This document shows positions 53,324-64,000 of a DNA stretch of 64,000 bases, in pieces. Source of the DNA: an uncultured Pelagibacteraceae bacterium (GTDB taxonomy: Bacteria; Pseudomonadota; Alphaproteobacteria; Pelagibacterales; Pelagibacteraceae); contig CACBCE010000001.1 in NCBI GenBank assembly GCA_902537665.1, positions 1 through 64,000 on the forward strand. Reading direction: 5' to 3'. Below the pieces are notes generated by a model, which made no database searches, had not been told where the DNA came from, and saw nothing but the letters and a program-made list of their open reading frames with translations. Every line of letters begins with the position of its first letter. Within the stretch, counting starts at the first letter, position 1. Position numbers and translations under genes: made by a program.

Positions 53324-54478
53324 ATGTCGTCTAATATAAAAGTCCTGCAAGTAATACCAAAACTAGGTTACGGAGGAGCAGAAACAGGATGTTATGATAT
53401 TGCTCATTATTTACCAGAAAATGGGTGTGAGTCTTTTATAGTAACTAGCGGAGGGGAATTAACAAAATTCGTTGATAAAAAAAAAGTAAAACTAATTAAA
53501 CTTCCAGTTCATAGTAAAAACCCACTATTGATTCTCATAAATACAATTTTATTAATCGGGATAATTTTATTTTTTAAGATCTCAATTGTTCATGCAAGGA
53601 GTAGAGCACCAGCTTGGTCTTGTTTATTTGCAACAAAGTTAACTAATAGAAAGTTTGTTACCACATTTCATGGAACTTACAATTTTAGTGGCAAGTTTAA
53701 AAAATTTTATAATTCTGTGATGGTGAGATCTGATTTGGTTATTGCAGGATCAAATTTTATTTTTTCTCACATTAAAGAAAATTATTCTGAATTTTTGACA
53801 AGTCAAAAAAAATTTTTAGTTATTTTTAGGGGAATAAATGTTGACTATTTTGATTCTTCTACAAAATTAGAAAATGATGAAAAAAATTTACTTCAAAAAT
53901 GGAACATCCATGATGAAAAAAAAATAATTTTAATGCCAGGTAGGCTTACTTCGTGGAAAGGACAAGAATTATTTATTGAGGCAATTAATCTTGTTAAAAT
54001 TGAATTAGGTTATGAAGCTTTCCATGCAGTTATACTTGGAAACGATCAAGGAAGAGACCTTTATAAAAAAAAACTAATAAGTCTTACTGAGCAATACCAT
54101 TTAACAAATCAAATAAAATTTATAGATCATTGTAATGATATGGCATTAGCTTATAAAGTTTCTGATATAATTGTATCAGCTTCAATAGAACCAGAAGCTT
54201 TTGGAAGAGTGGCAGTAGAAGCACAATCTATGCAAAAATTAATCATAGCTAGTAATATCGGAGGATCTAACGAGACAATTATTGATGAAAATACGGGCTT
54301 TTTATTTGAATCAGGAAACGCAGAATCTTTAAGTAAAAAAATTATCCGTGGATTAACAATGGATGAAACAGCTATAAATCAAATAGGCAAAGAGGGAAGA
54401 GATAATATAATTAAAAAATTTAATGTTGAAAAAATGTGTTTTTCTACATATTCAGAGTATAAAAGGTTATTAAATTAA
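53324..54478 (+). CDS. Glycosyltransferase family 4 protein
   Basis: The 384-residue GT-B enzyme has an N-terminal acceptor domain beginning [21 protein letters not shown] and a C-terminal donor domain with [19 protein letters not shown] and the retaining EX7E element [10 protein letters not shown]. These features are those of GT4 enzymes making lipopolysaccharide or other surface glycans. Acceptor and sugar are unknown. The stop shares a base with the thrS ATG. Confidence 0.88.
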   Translation: MSSNIKVLQVIPKLGYGGAETGCYDIAHYLPENGCESFIVTSGGELTKFVDKKKVKLIKLPVHSKNPLLILINTILLIGIILFFKISIVHARSRAPAWSCLFATKLTNRKFVTTFHGTYNFSGKFKKFYNSVMVRSDLVIAGSNFIFSHIKENYSEFLTSQKKFLVIFRGINVDYFDSSTKLENDEKNLLQKWNIHDEKKIILMPGRLTSWKGQELFIEAINLVKIELGYEAFHAVILGNDQGRDLYKKKLISLTEQYHLTNQIKFIDHCNDMALAYKVSDIIVSASIEPEAFGRVAVEAQSMQKLIIASNIGGSNETIIDENTGFLFESGNAESLSKKIIRGLTMDETAINQIGKEGRDNIIKKFNVEKMCFSTYSEYKRLLN

Positions 54479-56397
54479 TGCCAATTATTACACTACCAGA
54501 TGGAAAAAATATTGAATTTCCAAAAGAAGTTACAGGTCTAGATATTGCAGAAAAAATAAGCAAGTCATTATCAAAACAAGCATTGATAATGAGTGTCGAT
54601 GGTGAGCTAAAAGATTTATATTATTCAATTAAAAAAGATTGTTTGGTAAAAATTTTTACTGCGAAAGACCCCGAAGGCCTTGAAGTTATAAGACACGACG
54701 CTGCTCACATTATGGCGATGGCTGTTCAAGAATTATACCCTGGTACTCAAGTAACTATTGGACCAGTGATTGAAAATGGCTTTTACTATGATTTTGCACG
54801 AAAAGAACCCTTTACAGAAGATGATCTTGAAAAAATAGAAAAAAGAATGTCAGAAATAATTGACAAAGATGTAAAAACAAGAAGAGAGGTTTGGAAAAGG
54901 GATAAAGCCATAAGTCATTTCAAAAAAATTGGTGAAAAGTATAAAGCAGAAATAATAGAGAGTATTCCAGAGAGTGAGGAGCTAACAGTCTACCATCATG
55001 GTGATACTTGGCATGACTTGTGTAGAGGTCCACACTTAGTTTCCTCAGGAAAAATTGGTAAGGCTTTTAAGCTTACAAAAGTTGCTGGAGCATATTGGCG
55101 TGGTGACTCAAAAAATGAAATGTTACAAAGAATTTATGGAACTGGTTGGGCGTCTCAAAACGATTTAGATAATTATCTTAAAAGAATTGAGGAAGCAGAG
55201 AAAAGAGATCATAGGAAACTTGGTAAAGAGATGGATTTATTTCATTTTAGAGAAGAGAGCCCAGGATCTGTTTTTTGGCACGAAAAGGGATGGGCATTAT
55301 TTCAAAAATTAATTAATTATATGCGGGCACGCCAAGATGCAGCTGGCTATAAAGAGGTAAATACCCCAGAGGTATTAGATAGATTGTTGTGGGAAAAATC
55401 GGGGCACTGGGAAAAATATGGAGAAAACATGTATACTTCTGAGACCCCTGATGAGAAGGTTTTTGCAATAAAACCCATGAATTGCCCTGGTCATATACAA
55501 GTTTTCAATCAAGGTTTAAAAAGTTATAGAGATTTACCATTAAGAATAACGGAATTTGGTAAAGTACATAGATATGAACCTTCAGGTGCTTTACATGGAC
55601 TTCTTAGAGTAAGAGCATTTACACAGGATGATGCACATATTTTTTGTTCAGAGGATCAAATTACTAGCGAGTGTTTAAATGTAACTAATTTGATTTTAGA
55701 TATTTATAAAGATTTAGGTTTTGAAAAAGTGGTGTTAAAATATGCTGACAGACCAGAAGTAAGAGTGGGCGAAGATAAAGTTTGGGATAAAGCCGAGGCA
55801 TCTTTATTAGAGGCAGTCAAAGCAACTAAATTAGAATATAGTATTAACAAGGGTGAAGGAGCCTTTTATGGTCCAAAAATAGAATTTGTATTAAGAGATG
55901 CAATTGGTAGAGATTGGCAATGTGGAACAGTACAAGTAGATTTGAACTTACCTGGAAGATTAGATGCTACTTACATTGATAAAGATGGTACAAAAAAAGT
56001 TCCAGTGATGTTACACAGAGCATTGTTTGGATCTCTTGAAAGATTTATCGGGATTTTGATTGAAAATTATGCTGGAAAGTTTCCATTTTGGATATCTCCA
56101 TTACAAACAGTTGTAATTCCAATTTCTGAAGATTTTGAAGAATATGCAAAAGTAGTTTCAAAAAAAATAAAAGAGGCCGGGATGAGTTCAATAGTAGATT
56201 TAAAAAATCATAATTTGAATTATAAAATTAGAGAACATTCTCTTGCAAAAGTACCTATTTTATTAATTTGTGGTAAAAAAGAAGTTGACAGTAACTCTGT
56301 AACCATTAGAAGATTGGATTCTAATAAACAAGAAAATATGGAATTAAATAAATTTTTAAAAACATTTTCTGCTTTAAATAAAGTATCCTCAATTTAA
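54478..56397 (+). CDS. thrS: Threonyl-tRNA synthetase
   Basis: The 639-residue class II synthetase has an N-terminal TGS domain ([24 protein letters not shown]), an editing domain with [11 protein letters not shown] and [10 protein letters not shown], catalytic motifs 2 ([25 protein letters not shown]) and 3 ([22 protein letters not shown]), and an anticodon-binding domain. The full-length form includes editing. It is followed with no gap by infC, rpmI, rplT, pheS, pheT, a conserved translation cluster. Confidence 0.97.
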   Translation: MPIITLPDGKNIEFPKEVTGLDIAEKISKSLSKQALIMSVDGELKDLYYSIKKDCLVKIFTAKDPEGLEVIRHDAAHIMAMAVQELYPGTQVTIGPVIENGFYYDFARKEPFTEDDLEKIEKRMSEIIDKDVKTRREVWKRDKAISHFKKIGEKYKAEIIESIPESEELTVYHHGDTWHDLCRGPHLVSSGKIGKAFKLTKVAGAYWRGDSKNEMLQRIYGTGWASQNDLDNYLKRIEEAEKRDHRKLGKEMDLFHFREESPGSVFWHEKGWALFQKLINYMRARQDAAGYKEVNTPEVLDRLLWEKSGHWEKYGENMYTSETPDEKVFAIKPMNCPGHIQVFNQGLKSYRDLPLRITEFGKVHRYEPSGALHGLLRVRAFTQDDAHIFCSEDQITSECLNVTNLILDIYKDLGFEKVVLKYADRPEVRVGEDKVWDKAEASLLEAVKATKLEYSINKGEGAFYGPKIEFVLRDAIGRDWQCGTVQVDLNLPGRLDATYIDKDGTKKVPVMLHRALFGSLERFIGILIENYAGKFPFWISPLQTVVIPISEDFEEYAKVVSKKIKEAGMSSIVDLKNHNLNYKIREHSLAKVPILLICGKKEVDSNSVTIRRLDSNKQENMELNKFLKTFSALNKVSSI

Positions 56398-56943
56398 GTG
56401 GCAGATTTTAAGCAAAACTATTTTCAGAGAAGAACTAAAGATCGAGGTCCAAGATCTAATAATCGAATATCATCTCCTGAGGTTCAAGTTATTACTAGCG
56501 ATGGTGAAAATTTAGGAGTTCTAAATACAAATGAAGCAATATCAATGGCAAAAAATCAAGGATTAGATTTAATTGAAATTGCCCCTAATGCAAATCCTCC
56601 TGTTTGTAAAATTATGGATATGGGAAAGTATAAATATGATGCACAAAAAAAAGCAAATTTAGCAAAAAAAAAACAAAAAATTATTGCTTTAAAAGAGATT
56701 AAAATGAGACCAGTTACAGAAACTCATGATTATGAATTTAAAGTCAAAAATGCAAAAAAGTTTATAGCAAAAGGTGATAAAGTAAAATTTACAATTCGTT
56801 TTAAAGGTCGAGAACTTCAGCACTCACACTTAGGCAACGAATTAATGACAAAGATAAAAGAGGATATGAAGGAGATTGGGAAAGTAGAATTACATCCTAA
56901 ATTTGATGGAAAGCAAATGATAATGGTAATTCAGCCTTTATAA
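56398..56943 (+). CDS. infC: Translation initiation factor IF-3
   Basis: Prevents premature subunit joining and checks the initiator tRNA. The 181-residue protein starts at GTG directly after the thrS TAA. The N-terminal domain contains VQVITSDGENLGVLNTNEAI and LDLIEIAPNANPPVCKIMDMGKYKY, and the C-terminal domain KEIKMRPVTETHDYEFK. The start is GTG, not the AUU that mediates autoregulation in E. coli. There is no room for a separate ribosome site, so translation is coupled to thrS. Confidence 0.95.
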   Translation: MADFKQNYFQRRTKDRGPRSNNRISSPEVQVITSDGENLGVLNTNEAISMAKNQGLDLIEIAPNANPPVCKIMDMGKYKYDAQKKANLAKKKQKIIALKEIKMRPVTETHDYEFKVKNAKKFIAKGDKVKFTIRFKGRELQHSHLGNELMTKIKEDMKEIGKVELHPKFDGKQMIMVIQPL

Positions 56944-56996
56944 GCTTTAATAGTAGTTGTAAATCAATAACATTCTTTGTATAAGTTCGCAAAATT

Positions 56997-57203
56997 ATGC
57001 CTAAATTAAAAACAAAAAGCTCAGCAAAAAAAAGATTTAAAATTTCAGCTAGAGGCAAAGTTATAATGGCTCAAGCTGGTAAGAGACATGGCATGATAAA
57101 AAGAACGAATTCTCAGATAAGAAAATTAAGAGGTACAACTACGATGTCCAAACAAGATGGAAAAATCGTTAAATCGTATATGCCCTATAGTTTAAGAGGT
57201 TAA
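56997..57203 (+). CDS. rpmI: 50S ribosomal protein L35
   Basis: The 68-residue basic protein begins [21 protein letters not shown] and ends in MPYSLRG, matching L35 along its whole length. The start follows GCAAAATT, the same sequence that precedes rpsT, instead of a Shine-Dalgarno element. The 53-base gap after infC has a TATAAG that might be a minor promoter. rplT follows after one base. Confidence 0.95.
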   Translation: MPKLKTKSSAKKRFKISARGKVIMAQAGKRHGMIKRTNSQIRKLRGTTTMSKQDGKIVKSYMPYSLRG

Positions 57204-57204
57204 A

Positions 57205-57561
57205 ATGGCAAGAGTTAAACGAGGCGTTACAAGTAGAGCAAAACACAAAAAAGTTTTAAAATCTGTCAAAGGTCAATGGGGCAGAAGAAAAAATACTATA
57301 AGGGTTGCAAAGCAAGCAATGGAAAAAGCTATGCAGTATGCTTATAGAGATCGAAGAAACAAAAAAAGAGATTTCAAATCGCTGTGGATACAAAGAATAA
57401 ATGCTGGAGTGAGAGCAGAGGGTTTAACTTACTCGAAATTTATTAATGGATTAAATAAATGCGGAATTAAAATTGACAGAAAAATTCTAGCTGAGATAGC
57501 GTACGATAGCCCAGAAGCCTTCAAAACTATAGTTCAAAAAGCACAATCTGCTTTAAATTAA
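57205..57561 (+). CDS. rplT: 50S ribosomal protein L20
   Basis: The 118-residue protein has the L20 pattern [36 protein letters not shown] and [25 protein letters not shown]20 is an early assembly protein and in other bacteria represses rpmI-rplT through an mRNA mimic; the one-base gap after rpmI fits cotranslation. It lies 43 bases before pheS. Confidence 0.96.
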   Translation: MARVKRGVTSRAKHKKVLKSVKGQWGRRKNTIRVAKQAMEKAMQYAYRDRRNKKRDFKSLWIQRINAGVRAEGLTYSKFINGLNKCGIKIDRKILAEIAYDSPEAFKTIVQKAQSALN

Positions 57562-57604
57562 TCTTCGCTATTGTTTTATTTCACTGAAGAAATAATCTGT
57601 AAAA

Positions 57605-58672
57605 ATGCATGATCTAAAAAAAATCAAAAGTGAATTTCTTGCGAAACTAAAAGGAAAAGTAAATCTTTCAGAAATAAATCAAATAAAATCTAATCTATTT
57701 GGTAAAAATGGATTAATTTCATCTCAGTTTAAAAAAATTGGATCAATTGAAGTGTCCAGAAGAAAAAAATTTGCATCAGACTTAAATTTTATAAAAGATG
57801 AATTACAAGGTTTGATCAATTTAAAATTAAAGGAATTAGAAAATGTAGAAATCAATGAAAAATTAGAAAAAGAAAAAATTGATATTACTTTACCCGAAAG
57901 ACCTTTTGTTAGAGGAAGAATTCATCCAGTTTCACAAACGATTGATGAAATATCCTCTATCTTTTCTGAAATAGGATTTAGTGTTGAGGAAGGTCCAGAT
58001 GTTGAAAATGAATACAATAACTTCACAGCATTAAATACCCCAGACAATCATCCAGCTAGAGACATGCATGATACCTTTTATTTAGATGAAAAAAAACAAA
58101 AACTACTCCGAACACACACTTCACCAGTTCAAATAAGGACCATGTTGAAAGACAAACCACCTTTTAAAATTATTGCTCCTGGAAGAACTTACAGATCAGA
58201 TAGTGATCAAACACATTCTCCAATGTTTCATCAAGTAGAAGGTTTGCATATTGATACAAATATTAATATGGGACATTTAAAAGGATGTTTAAGTTATTTT
58301 ATTAAAGAATTTTTTGAGGTCAAAAAAATTAAAATGAGATTTAGACCTAGTCATTTTCCATTCACGGAACCATCTGCTGAAGTGGACATTGGTTATGAAA
58401 TAAAAGATGGCAAGATAATTATTGGAGAAGGAGATAAGTGGCTTGAAATTTTAGGTTGTGGCATGGTGCATCCTAATGTTTTAAGAAATGTAAAAGTAGA
58501 CCCTGCTAAATATCAAGGATATGCTTTTGGGATAGGTATAGACCGACTAGCAATGCTTAAATATGGAATTAATGATTTAAGAGCATTTTTTGATTGTGAT
58601 TATAGATGGTTAAACCATTTTGGTTTTGATCCACTTGATGTTCCATCGAATTATAGAGGACTAAGCAGATGA
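57605..58672 (+). CDS. pheS: Phenylalanyl-tRNA synthetase alpha subunit
   Basis: The 355-residue subunit has an N-terminal coiled coil that contacts tRNA and a class II catalytic core with [51 protein letters not shown] and [18 protein letters not shown]. Length is normal. The pheT ATG overlaps its TGA (ATGA), keeping the two subunits at equal levels. Confidence 0.97.
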   Translation: MHDLKKIKSEFLAKLKGKVNLSEINQIKSNLFGKNGLISSQFKKIGSIEVSRRKKFASDLNFIKDELQGLINLKLKELENVEINEKLEKEKIDITLPERPFVRGRIHPVSQTIDEISSIFSEIGFSVEEGPDVENEYNNFTALNTPDNHPARDMHDTFYLDEKKQKLLRTHTSPVQIRTMLKDKPPFKIIAPGRTYRSDSDQTHSPMFHQVEGLHIDTNINMGHLKGCLSYFIKEFFEVKKIKMRFRPSHFPFTEPSAEVDIGYEIKDGKIIIGEGDKWLEILGCGMVHPNVLRNVKVDPAKYQGYAFGIGIDRLAMLKYGINDLRAFFDCDYRWLNHFGFDPLDVPSNYRGLSR

Positions 58673-61077
58673 AGATTACATATGATTGGTTAAAAGATCA
58701 TTTAAAAACAAATCTTAAAGAAAATAAACTTCTTGATAAATTAACAGATATTGGTCTTGAAGTTGAAAGTATTGAAAATTTATCTGAAGGATTAGATTTA
58801 TTTAAGGTAGCAAAAATTCTTAAAACTGAAAAGCACCCCAACGCAGATAGACTCAAAATTTGTGATGTTGATATAGGTAATAAAGAAATAAAAAAAGTTG
58901 TTTGTGGAGCTAAAAATGCAAGAGAGGGTCTCCTTACTGTGTATGCTCCACCAGGTGCAATAATTCCAAAAAATAAAACAAAGCTGATTGTTGCTAAAAT
59001 AAGAGATGTTACGTCTTACGGAATGCTTTGCTCTGAGTCTGAATTAAATTTATCTGATGAAAGCGATGGGATTATAGAATTATCATATTCAAAAAATATA
59101 AACAATGTTGGAAAAAGTTTTTTTTCTAAATCTATCTCTAATTTAATTGATTTATCTATCACACCAAATAGACCAGACTGTCTTGGTGTGCGAGGCATTG
59201 CTAGAGATTTATCAGCTGCTGGATTTGGAAGTTTAAAATTAAAAAAAGAAAATAAAATTAGATCAAAAAAAAAACAGACTTTAAAAGTAAAAATCACAAA
59301 AGAAAAAAATCAAGGCTGCCTATCATTCGGTAGCTGTCTAATTACTAATGTCAAAAATACTGAAAGTCCACAGTGGTTAAAAGATAAATTAATTTCTATT
59401 GGTCAAAAACCAATATCTGCAATTGTTGATATAACAAATTATGTCATGATTGATATGAATCGCCCATTGCATGCATACGATGCTGATAAAATAGAAAAAG
59501 GAATAATTGTTAGAAATTCAAAATCGGGAGAAGAATTTACTGCTCTAGATAACAAAAATTACAAATTAGACGATGGAATGTGTGTAATAAGTGATGATAA
59601 AGGTGTTTTAGGTCTAGGAGGAATTATTGGAGGAACAAGATCTGGTACAGAGCTAGAAACAAAAAATGTTTTATTAGAGTCGGCTTATTTTGATCCAAGA
59701 TCAATTAGAAAAACTGCTAAGAAATTAAATATTGATACTGATGCTAAATTTAGATTTGAAAGAGGTATTGATCAATTATCTATTGAAGAAGGATTAAATA
59801 AAGCAGCTTACTTAATTAAGGAAATTTGTAGTGGTGAAGTTAGCAAAATAGATATTCAAAAAATTGAGACCTATAAAAATAAAATTATAAAATTTGAACC
59901 AAAAATATTTGAAAAAGTATCTGGTTTTAAAATTCCAACTAAAAAAATGATAAATATCTTAGATAAACTTGGCTTTAAAATAAAAAAAGAAAAGAAATTA
60001 TTAAAATTATCAGTTCCATCTTGGAGACCTGATATTGTCCAAGAAATTGACGTAGTTGAGGAACTAGTAAGAATTAATGGTTACGAAAAGATAAAAATAG
60101 AAAGTCCGATTAAAGAGAGATCAAAAAATACTTTAAATCAAACTCAAAAGCTTTTTCACTTCCTTCAAAGAGCAGTAGCATCAAAAGGTTATTTTGAAGC
60201 TATCACATGGTCTTTTACAGATACTAAATATAATGATCACTTTAAAGAGACTAATAATGAAATAAAAATTGTAAATCCAATTAGTTCTGAGTTAGGAGTG
60301 TTAAGAAATTCCATATACTCAAATTTAGTAATGTGTGTAAGCAAAAACTTGGATAGAGGAATTAAAGATTTATCAATATTTGAAATAGGTCCAATATTTT
60401 ATGGTTCACAACCCGGAGAACAGAATACGGTTGTATGTGGCTTATCGGCTGGAAAAAAATCTAGACTTTCTTGGGTTGAGAAAGAGAGAAATGTAGATGT
60501 TTTTGATATTAAAAGAGATGTTGTGCAAACTTTAGTGGAGGCTGGCTATGACTCCGAAAAATTCTATATTGATGATAATATTCCTAATTATTATCATCCA
60601 GGAAAATCAGGTAGAATATTTTTAAATAAGGTAAAAGATAAAGTAGCAGCCTACTTTGGTGAAATCCACCCAAATATCATTAAAATGTTAGACATCAAAA
60701 CAGAGTCTTTAGTAGGCTTTGAAATATTTTTAGATAATTTAAAACTACCAAATAAGACTTTGAAAGATCAGAAGGTCAAATATTTTGTATCTGATTTTCA
60801 AAAATCTGAAAGAGATTTTGCATTTATTATAGATAGAAAACTAAATGTACAAGATTTAGTAAGTGTAATATCAAATATTGACAAAAATTTAATTTCAAAC
60901 ATTAAAGTATTTGACGTCTATGAGGGAGATAATATACCTGAAAATCAAAAATCCGTTGCTATTAGTGTAACAATTCAATCAATAGAAAAAACTTTGACGG
61001 ATAATGATTTAGAAAAAATTAATAATCTGATTATAGAAACAGTTGAAAATAAAACAGGTGCTAAAATTCGTTCTTAA
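58669..61077 (+). CDS. pheT: Phenylalanyl-tRNA synthetase beta subunit
   Basis: The 802-residue subunit has an EMAP-type tRNA-binding domain (residues about 40-150, [16 protein letters not shown] and [10 protein letters not shown]), the B3/B4 editing domain ([39 protein letters not shown]), B5, the catalytic-like core, and a C-terminal ferredoxin-fold anticodon-binding domain ([15 protein letters not shown]). No truncation. lepA begins 5 bases later. Confidence 0.96.
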   Translation: MKITYDWLKDHLKTNLKENKLLDKLTDIGLEVESIENLSEGLDLFKVAKILKTEKHPNADRLKICDVDIGNKEIKKVVCGAKNAREGLLTVYAPPGAIIPKNKTKLIVAKIRDVTSYGMLCSESELNLSDESDGIIELSYSKNINNVGKSFFSKSISNLIDLSITPNRPDCLGVRGIARDLSAAGFGSLKLKKENKIRSKKKQTLKVKITKEKNQGCLSFGSCLITNVKNTESPQWLKDKLISIGQKPISAIVDITNYVMIDMNRPLHAYDADKIEKGIIVRNSKSGEEFTALDNKNYKLDDGMCVISDDKGVLGLGGIIGGTRSGTELETKNVLLESAYFDPRSIRKTAKKLNIDTDAKFRFERGIDQLSIEEGLNKAAYLIKEICSGEVSKIDIQKIETYKNKIIKFEPKIFEKVSGFKIPTKKMINILDKLGFKIKKEKKLLKLSVPSWRPDIVQEIDVVEELVRINGYEKIKIESPIKERSKNTLNQTQKLFHFLQRAVASKGYFEAITWSFTDTKYNDHFKETNNEIKIVNPISSELGVLRNSIYSNLVMCVSKNLDRGIKDLSIFEIGPIFYGSQPGEQNTVVCGLSAGKKSRLSWVEKERNVDVFDIKRDVVQTLVEAGYDSEKFYIDDNIPNYYHPGKSGRIFLNKVKDKVAAYFGEIHPNIIKMLDIKTESLVGFEIFLDNLKLPNKTLKDQKVKYFVSDFQKSERDFAFIIDRKLNVQDLVSVISNIDKNLISNIKVFDVYEGDNIPENQKSVAISVTIQSIEKTLTDNDLEKINNLIIETVENKTGAKIRS

Positions 61078-61082
61078 AATTA

Positions 61083-62891
61083 ATGAGTACAATCGATAAT
61101 ATTAGAAATTTTGCAATCATCGCTCATATTGATCATGGAAAATCTACTATAGCAGACAGAATAATACATAGCTGCGGTGGATTAACTGAAAGGGAGATGA
61201 AAGATCAAGTTTTAGATTCCATGGACATTGAACGAGAAAGAGGGATTACAATTAAAGCGCAAACTGTAAAATTAAATTATAAATCTAAAAATGGAAAAGA
61301 TTATATTCTAAATATTATTGATACCCCTGGACATGTTGATTTTAGTTATGAAGTAAGCAGATCCTTATATGCTTGTGAAGGTTCAATTTTAATTGTGGAT
61401 AGCACACAAGGAGTAGAGGCGCAAACTTTGGCGAATGTTTATCAAGCCTTAGATATTAATCACGAGATAGTACCAGTTTTAAATAAAGTTGACTTGCCTG
61501 CTTCAGATTTAGATAGAACAAAAAAACAAATTGAAGATGTGATAGGTATTGATACAGAAAATGCTATTCCTTGTTCAGGTAAAACTGGAGAAGGTATAGA
61601 AGATATTTTAGAAAAAATCATTACAAATTTACCCGCTCCAAGTGGAGAAAGTTCAGCAGATTTAAAATGTTTGTTAGTTGATAGCTGGTACGACACTTAC
61701 TTGGGAGTGTTGATTTTAGTAAGAGTGATTGATGGTAAACTTTCAAAAAATATGAAAATCAAAATGATGTCTACAAATCAAGAATACATTGTGGAAAAAG
61801 TTGGGGTTTTTACTCCAAAACCTGTTGATATAGATGAATTAAAAACAGGTGAAATTGGATTTATTACAACAGGAATTAAAGTTTTGTCAGAAACAAAGGT
61901 TGGAGATACAATTTGTGACGCTTCAAAACCATTAAAAGAGGCCTTACCTGGATTCAAGCCAAGTAAACCTGTGGTATTTTGTGGATTATTTCCCGTAGAT
62001 AGCTCTGAGTTCCAAAAATTAAAGGATGGTCTAGCTAAATTACAATTAAATGACGCAAGTTTCTCATTTGAACCAGAATCATCATCTGCTTTAGGCTTAG
62101 GATTTAGGTGCGGATTTTTAGGATTGCTTCATTTGGAAATTGTAACGGAAAGATTAGAAAGAGAGTTTGATGTTAATTTGTTAACCACAACACCCGGAGT
62201 AGTTTATAAAGTTCACCTCAATAATGGAAAAATAATAGATCTTCAAAATCCATCAAGTTTACCTGATCCAACTTTAATAAAATATATTGAAGAGCCATGG
62301 ATTAAAGCAACAATTATAACCCCAGATCAATATCTTGGATCTATAATTAAAATGTGTCAGGATAAAAGAGGACTTCAAACTAATTTAAGTTATTCAGGAA
62401 ATAGAGCTGTTGTAAACTATGAGCTGCCTTTGAACGAAGTTGTTTTTGATTTTAATGATAGACTGAAATCTATGACTAGTGGATATGCAAGTTTTGATTA
62501 TGAAATTATTGAACATAGAGATGGAGATTTAGTAAAGCTTGGAATTTTAGTCAATGGTGAACCTGTCGATGCTCTAGCGATGATGATACATAAAGATTTT
62601 GCTCAAAAAACTGGAAGAGAAGTATGTGAAAAATTAAAAGACTTGATACCACGACATAACTTTATGATTCCAGTTCAAGCTGCTATAGGAGGGAAGATTA
62701 TTGCGAGAGAAACAATAAAAGGATTTAAAAAAGATGTGTTAACCAAAATTCACGGTGGTGGCGCTACGGATAGAAAAAGAAAACTTTTAGAAAAGCAGAA
62801 AAAAGGTAAAGCAAGATCAAAGCAATTTGGAAGAGTAGAAATTCCCCAAGAAGCATTTATTGGTGTATTAAAAATTAACAATGAAAAATAA
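61083..62891 (+). CDS. lepA: Elongation factor 4 (LepA)
   Basis: Ribosomal GTPase involved in back-translocation or subunit biogenesis. The 602-residue protein has the G1 motif [13 protein letters not shown], the switch [33 protein letters not shown], and the LepA-specific C-terminal domain ([24 protein letters not shown]). Full length. It ends 11 bases inside the start of a methyltransferase gene. Confidence 0.96.
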   Translation: MSTIDNIRNFAIIAHIDHGKSTIADRIIHSCGGLTEREMKDQVLDSMDIERERGITIKAQTVKLNYKSKNGKDYILNIIDTPGHVDFSYEVSRSLYACEGSILIVDSTQGVEAQTLANVYQALDINHEIVPVLNKVDLPASDLDRTKKQIEDVIGIDTENAIPCSGKTGEGIEDILEKIITNLPAPSGESSADLKCLLVDSWYDTYLGVLILVRVIDGKLSKNMKIKMMSTNQEYIVEKVGVFTPKPVDIDELKTGEIGFITTGIKVLSETKVGDTICDASKPLKEALPGFKPSKPVVFCGLFPVDSSEFQKLKDGLAKLQLNDASFSFEPESSSALGLGFRCGFLGLLHLEIVTERLEREFDVNLLTTTPGVVYKVHLNNGKIIDLQNPSSLPDPTLIKYIEEPWIKATIITPDQYLGSIIKMCQDKRGLQTNLSYSGNRAVVNYELPLNEVVFDFNDRLKSMTSGYASFDYEIIEHRDGDLVKLGILVNGEPVDALAMMIHKDFAQKTGREVCEKLKDLIPRHNFMIPVQAAIGGKIIARETIKGFKKDVLTKIHGGGATDRKRKLLEKQKKGKARSKQFGRVEIPQEAFIGVLKINNEK

Positions 62892-63573
62892 AAGAATAAA
62901 TATTTTTATATTCAAGCTTAAATTTATATTACCAAGAATTATTTCAAGTTTTAAAAAAAAAAAAATTAAAAAAAAATCTAATTTTTCTAATTTTGAAATT
63001 TTAATTCGAGACAAAAAATTTTCAACTTACTGGTTTTTAAACAATTATAAAATCATAGGAAGTTTTTTGCCAGAAGACTACAATAAAACTTTCAAATATT
63101 TAGAAATAGGTTCATTCGAAGGATTATCATCCTTATTTGTCCTTTCTTATTGGAAAAATGCTAATATTACTTGTGTAGACACTTGGCAAATTAGCAAAGA
63201 TAAGTCTCAAGTATTAGATTTTAATTTTGAAAATGTAGAAAAAAAATTTGATTCAAATTTACAAGATTTTTCTTTTAAAAAAATTAAAAACACTTCTGAA
63301 GGAGCTTTTAAGCAACTTTCTAAAAGAGATAGTTTTGATTATATTTATATTGATGGTTCTCATAATGGGATAGATATATTCAATGATGCGTTAGCATCCT
63401 TTAAGATATTAAATGTTGGTGGAATAATTATATTTGACGATATTAATAACATTTATAATGAAATAGAAATGCAACCACACGATGCATTTGAAAAATTTTA
63501 TACTCTATATAAAAAAAAAATTAAAATTCTTTATCTTAAAAATATAGCAGTTATAAAAAAAACTAATTTTTAG
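62881..63573 (+). CDS. Class I SAM-dependent methyltransferase
   Basis: The 230-residue protein has a basic N-terminus, then the SAM site [28 protein letters not shown], and the later core [36 protein letters not shown]. This is the Methyltransf_24 pattern often found with surface-polysaccharide genes. Acceptor is unknown. Its start overlaps lepA by 11 bases, and its stop overlaps the convergent methyltransferase by 11 bases. The N-terminal third is very Lys- and Asn-rich. Confidence 0.8.
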   Translation: MKNKRINIFIFKLKFILPRIISSFKKKKIKKKSNFSNFEILIRDKKFSTYWFLNNYKIIGSFLPEDYNKTFKYLEIGSFEGLSSLFVLSYWKNANITCVDTWQISKDKSQVLDFNFENVEKKFDSNLQDFSFKKIKNTSEGAFKQLSKRDSFDYIYIDGSHNGIDIFNDALASFKILNVGGIIIFDDINNIYNEIEMQPHDAFEKFYTLYKKKIKILYLKNIAVIKKTNF

Positions 63574-64000
63574 TTTTAAATTCGTACAATCTTAGTTGAG
63601 AAAAACCTTCAATTGTATTTTGAGGCATTTTCCAGCCTGTTAAATTAAGTAAATCGTTATAACTTGGCCTAGGATTGATTGCTGCATTTAAAACCCTCGA
63701 TGTAAAATAATATGTTGAAAAAAGCTCCTTGATACCAATTAATTTGATACCCCTAAAATTTGTTTTTTTTAATATTGAATCCTCTAAATATAGATTGTGC
63801 CATGGTTTTACAATTTTTTTTAATCTAAGTTTAATTCTCATATCATTAATTTTTTTTAAGCCATCGTTAGAACTTTCCATTAGAAGAATTTTAGTCTTTG
63901 GGTTTGAAAAAAATTTTAGTTGATTAATAAATTTTTTTTGATCATTCCATGAAGTTAAATTCTGAATTGATCTTTTGGTAATTATATAGTCAAATTTTAT
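63563..64000 (-). CDS. SAM-dependent methyltransferase C-terminal part, cut by right edge
   Basis: The track starts this ORF at Met 63880, but the frame stays open to the window end with coding sequence (FDYIITKRSIQNLTSWNDQK, then PKTKILLMESSNDG). The start therefore lies beyond base 64000. The visible 145 residues match the second half of a class I methyltransferase of the kind found in glycan and lipopolysaccharide clusters, with KPWHNLYLED as a characteristic segment. Substrate is unknown. Confidence 0.75.
   Translation of the reverse strand: MKFDYIITKRSIQNLTSWNDQKKFINQLKFFSNPKTKILLMESSNDGLKKINDMRIKLRLKKIVKPWHNLYLEDSILKKTNFRGIKLIGIKELFSTYYFTSRVLNAAINPRPSYNDLLNLTGWKMPQNTIEGFSQLRLYEFKTKN

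Overview
This window is chromosomal core-genome DNA from a streamlined marine alphaproteobacterium, almost certainly SAR11 (Pelagibacterales, Candidatus Pelagibacter-like). The sequence is strongly AT-rich on inspection. Genes are packed with gaps of a few bases or with ATGA/TAATG overlaps. Almost every protein is a housekeeping enzyme at or near minimal family length, and gene orders are alphaproteobacterial (irr next to fabA-fabB-fabI; mutM divergent from ubiE-ubiB-coaBC-dut; argH-lptM-lysA; rpsT-dnaA-dnaN). I see no insertion sequence, prophage, CRISPR array or rRNA gene. The species assignment is inference, not a database match.

Layout. 1-9.3 kb (+): lnt (cut by the left edge), metK, then the transcription/translation cluster nusA-infB-rbfA-rpsO-pnp. 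This cluster lacks the usual rimP, rnpM/ylxR and truB, and nusA is preceded by a promoter-like element and a terminator hairpin that transcription must read through. 9.3-11.8 kb (-): fabA-fabB-fabI for unsaturated fatty acids. 11.9-15.5 kb (+): irr, katG, a 2-oxoglutarate oxygenase and a DUF2061 membrane protein, with Irr-box-like palindromes before irr and katG. 15.6-15.8 kb: a tiny zinc-ribbon ORF behind a 12-bp direct repeat. 15.8-20.9 kb (-): ubiE-ubiB-coaBC-dut-moeB/thiF-SH3 protein. 20.9-24.9 kb (+): mutM, rpsT, dnaA, dnaN. 24.9-28.4 kb (-): argH-lptM-lysA-plsC. 28.4-32.0 kb: tlpA-like thioredoxin, HIG1 protein, carboxylesterase, HNH protein, coq7, dsbB, DedA/YqaA.

32-45 kb: tRNA-Leu(CAA) four bases ahead of a long-chain acyl-CoA synthetase; a 25-residue Lys/Arg peptide gene with its own hairpin leader and terminator; a minus-strand operon of SUV3-like helicase, TerB-like protein, ferredoxin and a CarD protein with a histone-H1-like tail; a PaaI-type thioesterase; tRNA-Arg(ACG); thiolase; and pyruvate dehydrogenase E1-E2 in which E1 (AceE) carries its own N-terminal lipoyl domain, nearly identical to that of E2. 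45-53 kb: EamA permease, uppP, gltD-gltB (with an upstream inverted repeat), and an alpha/beta hydrolase. 53.3-64 kb: glycosyltransferase, thrS-infC-rpmI-rplT-pheS-pheT-lepA, and two methyltransferases, the last running off the right edge.

How it fits together. The window holds translation and RNA metabolism, membrane lipid synthesis (fabAIB, plsC, acyl-CoA synthetase, uppP, lnt), ubiquinone synthesis (ubiE, ubiB, coq7), central carbon and nitrogen metabolism (PDH, thiolase, GOGAT, argH, lysA) and oxidative/iron homeostasis (irr, katG). I do not see a multi-gene novel system such as a defence island. The most novel-looking items are the 25-aa basic peptide locus, the lipoyl-AceE fusion, the CarD protein with a polybasic tail, the nusA read-through leader, the irr/katG operator candidates and the tRNA-mRNA junction at tRNA-Leu.
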